A stretch of DNA of 64,000 bases from Dactylorhiza incarnata (Eukaryota; Streptophyta; Magnoliopsida; Asparagales; Orchidaceae): assembly GCA_033032865.1 (NCBI GenBank), contig JAWHQI010000064.1, positions 3,472,001 to 3,536,000 of the forward strand, in the 5' to 3' direction. The notes beneath the pieces were generated by a model. It saw only the letters and a program-made list of their open reading frames with translations. It was not told the origin of the DNA and ran no database searches. Below are positions 33,401 to 44,100 of this stretch, piece after piece; within the stretch, counting starts at the first letter, position 1; every line of letters begins with the position of its first letter. The position numbers and the translations under genes were made by a program.

Positions 33401-35096
33401 GTTCACAAAATAGGTTCGAATATTAGAATATGACAGTAGCACATGATAATAGAACTAATAGGATTTTTTATCCACATAATAAAATTTTAAACTGTATTTA
33501 ATCATCATAGCTGAAATATCAGTTTCTTCTGTAAGAAATGCAGAGCATAGTTGTGAGATTGAAATAAAAATATAAATCACGAATTGTTACCTCTGCAAAT
33601 TAACTCTACAGTCCCCAGAGGATGGATTTAGATTTGGATTTCGCTTGATTGAAACTTAAGATTGAAAAGATTTCATTGCGTCCATGATAAATCTTCATAG
33701 CATAGGGTGACGTCGAGAAGAAAACATTACACATCTTCATGCATATTTGTGGTGTAGCATTAAGGCGGCTTGATGAGTGAAATTGAATGGAGAGGGGAGG
33801 AAGTAAACCTGTTAAGTAGAAATGGTGGATAAATCCTATGGAAAAGATCATTTCATTTACCTCTCTTTAGGTGAGGACGGATGCACAAATTCATGTGGAG
33901 ATTGCCGGTCCATCGTCATTTCGATATATATAATTACAATTGCAGGATCTCAAAAGCATATAATCAATTGTATTTCATGCAAGTGAGATGCCCTCTTGGC
34001 TCGACGAATCAGACAATTGATTTGCATAAGAAAGAAAGAAGTGTTCTCGAAAAAAACCTTGAAGTGAAATTGTATTAGAACTGTATCAGAGAGTAATAAA
34101 ATCAAAGCAGTACATATATAAAGTAAATTGATCAAATATAGAAGATGCATACAAGATGTTAAAAAAATTGAAAGCTATGGTTGTCAAGTGCAAAACATAA
34201 AAAGTAGAGGAAGCATGGGGGAATGATGCATAGAGGAAAAAATCATGGAGGAGTTTAGGTAAATGAGCTTTCATGCAATGCAGTTTATTGTACCCAGGGC
34301 AATGAAGACCGGTGGTTGGAGAGAAGAGCCCTATGCTGCAAGAGCGTTTAAGCAGACGTGAGAAATTGCCTAAAAAGAAATAGTGGAAGATAGGTTTTCA
34401 GAGCAAGATGGAGACGGAGGATGATGATCCCGTAAATAAGCATAAGAATAGATATTAAAAATAAGGAATTCAAGCAGTTGGTCTTGCGATTATTTGGCTC
34501 TTGCAGCGGGAAAAGAAGCTTAAAGGCTGGCTTCTGTAGAATCGCCGAGGGTGCATTCGTCGATGGAGAGTTGGGGCGGCCGAGTGAGGAGGTAGCCTTC
34601 GTTTTCGTGCGTGGTAAGGAATGATGACGGCATGCGGGATCCGGAGTCGTCGCGGAGGAGGCCGAGAGTCGAGCGGAGTCCTAATCGCGGGAATAGAGAG
34701 GCAGCTTCCAATAAGATGGAGGACTACCTGCATGTATACCCTAAAAAATAAAAAGAGGCGAATGAAAGTCTGGAGGGAGAACAACCTAAACAGGCAGATT
34801 GAAGTCGGGAGCAGCCGAGGAGCGATTCAGCAGTTGCGAGAGGAGTGATTCAGCAGTTGCGAGAGGAGCGATTCAGCAGTTGCTGAGGCCGAGCAAATCG
34901 TGAAAGAGGGGTTGAGGAGGAGGCGTCGTGACCTAGGGAGGAGAAAAGAACGAAGAGGATATCGGGATTTGGGGAGGAGTCCGTAGAAAATATGTTAAAT
35001 TAAATGGTGGATTTGATGGGATGAACGACTAAGATCAGATGAATGACTTTTTAATTCATGGCTTTAAAAAGTCACCCATAAATCTTTTTAGAGTAG

Positions 35097-35152
<56 letters not shown>

Positions 35153-38100
35153 TTGTTTCTACATGGTATCGGACGAAAAATAGTTTCTCTCCCTTGCTAA
35201 GATTTGTGAGTACAAGTTTGTTTCTCTCTCGTTCTCGCACCAAGGTTCGTGAGCTCACCAAACTATCCTCGTATTTGCCGCCCAAGCGAACCCGCGACAT
35301 TCGGCGCACTCCCGGTCTCAACCTTCGACACTCGGCGCACTCCCGGTCTCAACCTTCGACACTCGATGAGCACCTTCTATTCCCCCGAGCTCCTTCCAAT
35401 CCCTCTGATCCCGCGGGCTCTTGCCCATTCCCCCGAGCTCATATAGCGTGCTCCCCGTCTTCTTGCATTACATCCCGCAAGCTTATTTCGTGCAACTAGC
35501 ACACTCGGCGATATGTATGCTCACCTAGCACACTCGGCAATCCCGCGAGCTCTTCCTGTTCTTGGGTACTCTCGGTCTTCTCGCAACCCTGCGAATGTAA
35601 GCTTCTATGAGCTCCTTACAACCCTTGACTGTGTACTCTCAATATTGTTCCCGCTAATCACCTAGCGCGCTCTCAGTTGTGTTTGATTCTTGTCGGACAC
35701 CTTATCTCTCTCACGCGCTCAGCTGATCTCTCATGTTCTCGCTTCTTCTTTACTCCCTCTCACAGAGAACACATCTAAGTCAACTCCTTCTCATGAGGAC
35801 TTTAAGACCAACTTACGTCTCACCAATATTTCTCTCACTTTGGCCGCTAACTATTTACCATGGTCTAATGTTGTTGAGAAAGTTCTCGACAGTAAAGGTC
35901 TTCACCGCCACTTGACATATATACCTCTGAAATCTAAAGATGTCACTTATGAAGCATGGTTCTAAAACGACAACAAGGTGATTGTGTCTTTCCAACTCTA
36001 TGAATACCAGATGTTGCACATTTGTAATGTCCCTTCCAATTGCCAAGGATGTATGGTCACATCTCCGGTCATTATACTCCTCCGAAGACAACTTACAGAA
36101 ATTATATACTATCTTTCTAGAACTGACCTCTATCTCTTCAACTACAGATATTCATGATTTTGGTGCTCTATTTAGCGACCTCCTTGAGCAGTGGAATGAA
36201 TGTCTTCCAACCCATCTCCACAAATCTCGTTGTCTCCCACCTCGAGCGAGAAGCTCTCGTTGGTATTTTACTCCTTGCGCATCTGCCCAGCTCTTATGAT
36301 GTCACTCGTTCCCTCATCTTCTCCCAGCACAACCTGCCCTCATTGACAACCACTTTGTCCACCATTTATCGGCTTACCTCGTCAGTTCCTTCTACTAACA
36401 CCATGTTCTTTACTTTTGCTGCATGTGGTCGTGGATGCTTTGATTTCTCGGGATGTGGCAATGCTTCTGGTGGTCGAGGCTCGATAAGGGGTCACGGAAC
36501 CTCTCAATCCCATCATATTATTGTTGTGTGGAGGCACAAATCACCGTGAATAAAAAAAGTTGGGAGAAACATGATTATCCAGAAGACGTCCCTACAACAT
36601 GTCATTCCTCTGTCTCGCCCGCTAAAGCTCCTACTCCTCTCGCTGACTTTACAGATTGCCAAGATCACCTCTCTGTGATTAAATTGACTGTTGCGTCAAC
36701 TCCTCTCCCAAGCAACACCCTACAACCTTTCTCTTCTCTTAGATATATCCCTTTTATCTCACTTTGATTCTTGGATTGATGATTCAGATGGCCCCAATCA
36801 TATGTCTAAAGGCAGTCCCCCTCCCCCCCCCCCCCCCCGTTCGACCTACGTCCCACAAACTTATCTCAATTTCCGATGGTTCTACAATACATGTTTCTGG
36901 GTCCATAGATATCTCTGTCTATCACATGCAATACACCAAAGAATACCTTAGCAAACCCTTTCAATAGTTTTTTCACTCTCGAGGTATTCTTCACCAAATT
37001 ACATGCTCTTATACTCCTAAACAAAATGGAGTAGCCAAGCGTAAAAATCGTCATCTCTTGGAGGTTGTTCGCTCTTGAATGCTCCACATGAATGTCCTGA
37101 AATACTACTGGAACTTCGCTCTGCTAACCACATACTTTCACATTAATCGCATGTGTTCATGTATCCTTCACAATCAAACACCGTTCTCCATCCTATATCC
37201 ACAAACTGCTCCCTTCCCTCCCCCTCTTAAATTATTTGGTTGTTTGTATGTTACTCTCACATCCCAACCCACTGTCATGATAAACTCGACCCTAGAGTTC
37301 AAGATATGATATTTGTCGGCTACTCTCAGACTCAGTGCAATTATGTTTTCTTTGATCCCAACACCCTTCGTACCATTGTTTTGTGTGATGTGACCTTCCT
37401 TGAAGACACGATCTATTTCTCTTCCATACCTTCCTCCACATCCCCCCAGATACTTCTTCATATTCTCTCAAACACTGACTCTGAGTCACCACCTACTCCA
37501 AACTCGTCACAGATCCCCTCTCCCGCCTATTGTCATTACGTCCGTCGTCAGCAACCTACTCCACCCCTTCTGCACCGTCTTCAACTTATATTAATCCTGT
37601 AATTGCAGGTTTACCTATGCAACTATCTTTACTACTCAACCCACTAGTTTTGCTCTCCAGTACAGATCTACCACTTGCTCTACGGAAAGGTAAACGTCCT
37701 CGTATAATCTCTTGCACGCCTTATCTGATTTCTCAAGTTTTATCCTATCATCGACTTAACCCATTTTCCCTAAAGCGTGTTACCTCTTTGAATACTCTCG
37801 CCCCTCCTAACTCGGTTGTGGATGCTTTTGCTCAACCCAGATGGCATGCTACCATGTTAGAGAAATTAAACGCCCTGACCTCTAATCAGACATGGACTTT
37901 GGTTCTCTTCCCCCCTTTCCAGAGGGTCGTTGGTTGTAAATGGGTGTTCGCCATTAAACAAAATTTTGATGGTAACTGTCTCGCGGATCTAAGCTCGACT
38001 AGTATTCAAAGGTTTTACTCAGTAATTTGGAACTGATTATGCGAATGCATTCTCACCGGTTGCCAAATTTTTTTTGTATATGTTCTCCTGTCAATAACAG

Positions 38101-41100
38101 TCTCTAAGGGATGGTCTCTTCATCAACCAGATTTGAAAAATGCATTTCTCAGTGGTGATCTCTCTGAAACATTTACATGCAAGAATCTCCCGACTTTGAG
38201 CGATCGGGGGAGTCTTCAGTCAGTCTAATGAAGAATTCCATTTATGGTCTGAAACAACAATATTCTTCATTACCTAAAAGGACTCCTGGACAAGAACTTG
38301 TCTATAGACCATCATTAAAATTGCCCATCGACGCCTTTGTTGATGCAGACTTTACGGGATCGATTGATGATCGACGATCTACGAGTGGCGACATGATACT
38401 CTTGGGTGATATCCAGTGACCCGACATAGTAAGAAACAAAAGTTGCAGCTCGTTCCTCCATCGAAGCTGAATATAGGGCCATAGCACAAGCTATCTCTGA
38501 GCTGGCATGGCTCAATTCTCTTCTTATGGAACTGGGAAGTCAGACCACACAAAATACTCCCTGCTGCATCAACAAGGCTGCAATTCACATGACTGAAAAT
38601 CCAGCTTTCCATAAAAGTACTAAACATATTGAAATTGGCTCTCACCTCATTAAGGACAAAGTAAAAGAAAAGAAAGTGTTCCTCCAATATGTACCATTTA
38701 CAAAACAGATCGTTGACATTCTTACAAGGCCTCTTCCTCGAAGTCCCTTCATATGCTTCACATCCAAGGTAGACATGATCAATGTTTATGCTTCAACGTG
38801 CGGCGGAGTGTTGAAGCCCAATGAAAAAGGCTCATCCTGAAGGCCTACTTATCTCATTTGTTAAAGCCCATTTGTAAAAAACTCAAATGGCCAATTGGAC
38901 ATTTTTTACCTTTTGTTGTATTTAGTCTCACATCTCCAATTGTATATTTCTCATTCGCTACTTTATATAAAGAGGGAGTCCACATGTAATAATTTATAGA
39001 TTTTGAAATAATAATTATTTTATTCTCACATGTATCAGAGCAGGATGATTTTTTTCGTTGCACTCTCTTATTTTCTCCTCTCGCATAATTTTTTTCCGTC
39101 CCCACACAAACCTATCCGATTTTGTATGATTTCCCGACCTTATGTGAGAAATAGTGGACGCACTTGCCCTTCTGCGAGTGCTTCCAATCAAGCTCGCTCG
39201 CTCGCTGCACCTCGTCGAGCTCCTGTTGCTGCTCACTGATCAAGCTCGCCAATTAAGCTCATTGATCTCGACGAGCTCTCACTGAGTTGCCTCCTTACTC
39301 CCGACTTTGCCAGTTCTCTCCAAAACCGCCAGTGTTCTCCAAGCTTGTCAATCAAGCTCATCGATCTTACTGACCCCTCTCCTTACTCGCCTACTTCTCC
39401 AGTTCTCCCTGACTTTGCATGTTCTCTCCAAAATCACCCCCCCCCCCCCCCCCCCCCTTTATAGAGACCGTTGGGAGGCACTGTACGCGACCTTCACTGA
39501 GATCTAGTGGTCTCGGCCTTGATCACGCGAAGCACCTACTGCGAGTTCGGACCGCGAGCGAATTTCCAGCAAACACCTTCCAGCACCTAGTGGCCTCCTT
39601 TCTGCACGCGCCCAATGACCTCCTTCTTGCATGAGCTCCTTCTGCGAGTGACTTCCTTTGTCCTCTCTCCTTAAGCTATGGCGACATCACTATTCACTCT
39701 TGCTCCTCTCCCCACCCTCATTTCCTTTGCGCTCTCATCATCTCACTGACGCTCCTCCTGATCCTGCGTCTCCCACATATACTGACTGGGACGCCAGTGG
39801 TGGTCTTGTTCGCACCTGGCTTGCAAACAGTTTTTCTGATGAATTTTTTCATATCATCCGTCAATTTTTTAATTAATTCTTAATTATTTAAATCTCATTT
39901 TGGATTTGGTTCTTCACTTGTATCCAATGTAAGTAAAAACTAACACGATCATTTATTCAATTTTTGTACGCTCTTAATGTGTGACCCCATAAGTTCATAT
40001 TGCGTTGACATTAAGACTAAATTCTTGATTACTTCTAGATCACAGACTCCAACAGTTACCACTGGTATTTGTGGTTGATGGCTCTCCTGCTTCAGTTTAT
40101 GAAACTTGAGTTATTATTATCGCCTATATTCTCCAATTGGACAACACTTTATTCTCCCAAATTTTTCTTGCAATCTGTTATCTGTCAATGCTTTCTCACG
40201 ACAATTACAATGTTCTATCTCATTTTTTCCTGCTACATGTTATTTTTAGGACCCTCAATTTAAGAGGACGATGGTTATTGGGCTTGAACGTGATGACCTC
40301 TACTACCTGGACGATCTTCCCACTTTATTTGCATCTTTCGTCTCAACTTCTCTGCTCCAGTGGCTTCACCATCTTGGTCATCCTCCACTACGTCTCGTCC
40401 ACCAGCTCCTTTCGTCTCTCAAGTCAGACTCCATTTTAGAATGTGAAGCTTGTCAATATGGCAAGCATCATCGTACTACTTTCTCTGCCAAACTTTGTAA
40501 GAGTTTGTTCATCCTTTTGACCTTTTTCATTTGGACATATGGAGTTATAGTCCCAGTTTACTAGTGACGGAAGTCTGTATTTATTACTTTTATTGATGAT
40601 TTCTCTCGATGTACTTGGTTGTATTCTTTGAAAGAACGCTCTGAATTCTTTTCGTTTTTTTGTAAATTTTATTATGAAATTCACACTCATTTTGGTTTAC
40701 CCCTTAAAATTATTCAGACTGATAATACAAGGCGATTGTTAACCGCAACCCGATTTTGGCTTGTCGCAACTCATTGTTAACCGCAACCCGGAAATTTTAG
40801 AAATGTTAACCGCAACCCAGTTTTTGGCTTGTCGCACCCCGTTGTTAACCGCAGACCAAAAAATATATAGTTTGTTGTTTGAATTTATATTCTAATCGAT
40901 ATGATCAACGAGTAGTATGCCTATCCCAAAGATCCAGATCATGAGATTCAACCTGCAATAGCCATGTCGGAGAGGCCTACTCACCCACGCCCATTTGAAA
41001 GATCACTCTCTCACAAAACCATCCAAGAAGAGCACATTCAGGTGGACGAGGTCTCCATACAGGAAGATTCTGCTACACAAATAGTTCATTCATGATCATC

Positions 41101-44100
41101 CCGATAACCTAAAAATGCTTTTGTAGCAAAAATCAGGAGGAATTACCTGAGCAGAGGAAGGAAATGGAGCGGCGGCGCGACTTCGGCGGGAGGCGGTTTG
41201 GGGCTGGTTGAAGGAGGAAGGAAATGGAGCGGCAGCGAGGCTTCGGCGGGAGGTGGCCTAGGGCTGGTTGAAGGAAGACGGAAATGGAGCGGTGGCGCGG
41301 CTTCGGCGGGAGGCGGTCTGGGGCTGGTTGAAGGAAGAAGGAAATGGCAGCGGTCGCGGGTTCAGAGGAAATGGCGGCGTTGGCGGGTTCGGCGGAAGGA
41401 GGAAGGTCTCGGGTGTCGATCGAGCGGCGGCTTCAGCGAGGGAGCGGGCGGAACAAAACAGAAAATGAGGTTTGGGCTTTTAGGAATACAATCGGCGGCT
41501 TCAGATGAATGTTCTCCGCTCTTATTGGGGTCATGTGATTCTCATTTCTTATTTTCTCATTAATCGTCTACCTGCTTCTACTCTTCAGGGTAAGACACAT
41601 TTTCTTCTTCTTCATCCAGATGATACGCCTTTTGCCCCACTCTCGTATGTTTGGTTGTACCACTTTCGTTCACACACCTGCATCTGGTTGGGATAAACTC
41701 TCTGCTCGCGCCACCAAATATATTTTCATGAGGTACCGTCCTACTCAGAAGGGATATCGTTGTTTCAACCCTATCTCCAAACGTCAATATGTCTCTACTG
41801 ATGTCATTTTCTTTGAGTTTACCCATTATTTCTCCACGGATTGTGGGTCTCTTACTCTCGAGTTCTCTCCTCCTCTCTCTATCACAGCTCCTCCTCGTAC
41901 TTTTGTTTCATCCTTCCCTATCATTCATGCTCCTCCAGTAGATATCTCACAACTGACACCTACTCCTAAATATATACCTCTTCTTTCACATTTTTCTTGA
42001 TCACTATCACCGAACCCTGCTTCCCCCCTCTCTTCGCACCTTCCACTCCAGAGTCCCCGTCGTCAACTCCCGGGCCAACTCTCTCCTTATTGGACTGTTC
42101 ATTCACCACCACAGCCTCAGACCTGAATGTTCTCATTGCTCTGCGGAAAGGGGTAAGGAGGAGTACACTATCCTCTTACTAATGTTATGTCTTATGCCAA
42201 TCTCAATTTTGTATGCATTAAGTTTGTCTGGGCACTCTCTACCACCATCGTACCTACCACCTATCATGAAGCTCTTTGTATATCTTGCTGAAAAAAGGTT
42301 ATGGCTGAGGAAATCTCTGCTTTAGTAGCGCGAGGTACTTGGACTCTTGTTCCTACCCCATCTAGAGGTGATGTTGGTTGTTATTGGGTCTTTGTCATCA
42401 AGTTTCTCCCTGACAACACCGTGGATCGATACATGGCTCCTCTAGTTACCAAGGGGTTCACCCAGACATATGGTGTTGATTTATTTGACACCTCATTGGT
42501 TGCCCGTATCAGTACTATCCAATTACTCTTCTCTGTTGTTGTTAATAGGAAATGGTAAATGTCTCACTTTGATGTCAAAAATGTCTTCCTATATGGTGAC
42601 TTGCACAAAGAAGTCTATATGAGCAATCTCCTAGTTATGTTGCTCAAGGGGAGTCTCAAGTGTGTATGCTTAGGAAGGCCATTTATGATCTGAAAGAAAG
42701 CCCTCGAGCATGGTTTGTCATGTTCAGTCAGATCGTCTCTGCCATTGGCTTCTCCAGCAACAATGTTGATCTCTCTCTTTATACGGAAGACCAACCAATG
42801 ACCAGTTATTCTTCTTGTCTACGTAGATGACATTCTTATTACCGAAAATGACTCATCTATAATAGAGATAACAAAGAAATATCTTCAGTCACAATTTGTT
42901 ACAAAATATATGGGTCCTCTCAAATACTTCTTGGGAATTGAAATTGTGAGACACGATAACTCCATTGTTCTCTCCCAATGCAAGTATTCCCTTGATCTAC
43001 TATACGAAACCGGTTTCCTTGGCACAAAACCTGCTCGGAATCCTATATCTACGGGCGCTGACAGACTCTGGGATGAGACATCCCCTCTTCTACAAGATAT
43101 TTACTCGTTGCAGGTATTTGATCGGTAAACTCATTTTTCTTACATCCCCTCTTCTACAAGATATTTACTCGTTGCAGGTATTTGATCGGTAAACTCATTT
43201 TTCTTACTGTAACCAAACCTGTCATCTCCTATGATGTTGGAAAGGTCAGTCAATTTATGCAGGCTCCTAGAGAGTGTTATCTGAAAGTTGCCTTAAAATA
43301 TTAGAATACATCAAAGGGACTCCGTGAAAATGACTACTTTTTCGAAGAAACAATCATTTACTCATTGAGACATATTTTAATGCCAACTATACATATGATA
43401 AAGGAGATCAAAAATCCTCTTCCGGATTATGCATTATGTCAAGGAAATCATGTCACTTGGAAAAGCAAGAAATAAACAGTAATGTCTAGGTTAAGCACAA
43501 AAGTTGAATACAAGAGTATGACTTTGACGGCTTGTGAGTTAAAGTGGCTGAGAATACTTCTAAATGACTTCGGTGAAACCTTTAATTATCCTCTATCAAT
43601 GTTTTGTGATAAAAAAGTTATCATTTACATATCTACAAATTCAATGTTCCATTAAAAAAACATATTGAAGTTGATTGTTACTTTATCAAAAGGGAAGTTA
43701 TCAAAAAGTGAATATGCATTCCATTTGTTATGTCATATTTGGCCGACATTTTCACCAAATCGATTTCATCTTTTTAAGATATGTATGTTAAGCTGGGAAT
43801 GATCGATATAAATGTGTGTTTTTTCAAAAATGCCCCTTCCGTTACAAATACGGATGAAAAATAATAAAATCAGCCAAATTATTTTATGATATTTCAATTT
43901 TAACATTTTATAATGATCCTAGATTCATTAAAAAGGGTAAAATGTAACGTACCATTTTCAATGTAGAGTTATTACAAAAGTTAAAATTGGAATATCATAA
44001 AATAATTTGGCATATTTGAGCACTTTCCAACTAGATTTCTAAAGGAAAAGGTCACACCTTTCAATGTAGAGTCATTACAAAGGGTAAAATTGAATATCAT

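Larger units (their letters stand above)
39031..43800 (+). pseudogene. Ty1/copia gag-pol remnant 2
   Basis: Leader with a C-run at 39438. Pre-integrase ([42 protein letters not shown] at 40275-40500), integrase start ([20 protein letters not shown] at 40590-40650), then an insertion at 40731-41500, then integrase C-terminus (41505-41830, [19 protein letters not shown]) and RT ([20 protein letters not shown] at 42305; [14 protein letters not shown] at 42818-42860; [16 protein letters not shown] at 42910). The RNase H end is heavily decayed to about 43790. A 64-bp tandem duplication (43079-43206) and stops show it is dead. Confidence 0.8.
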
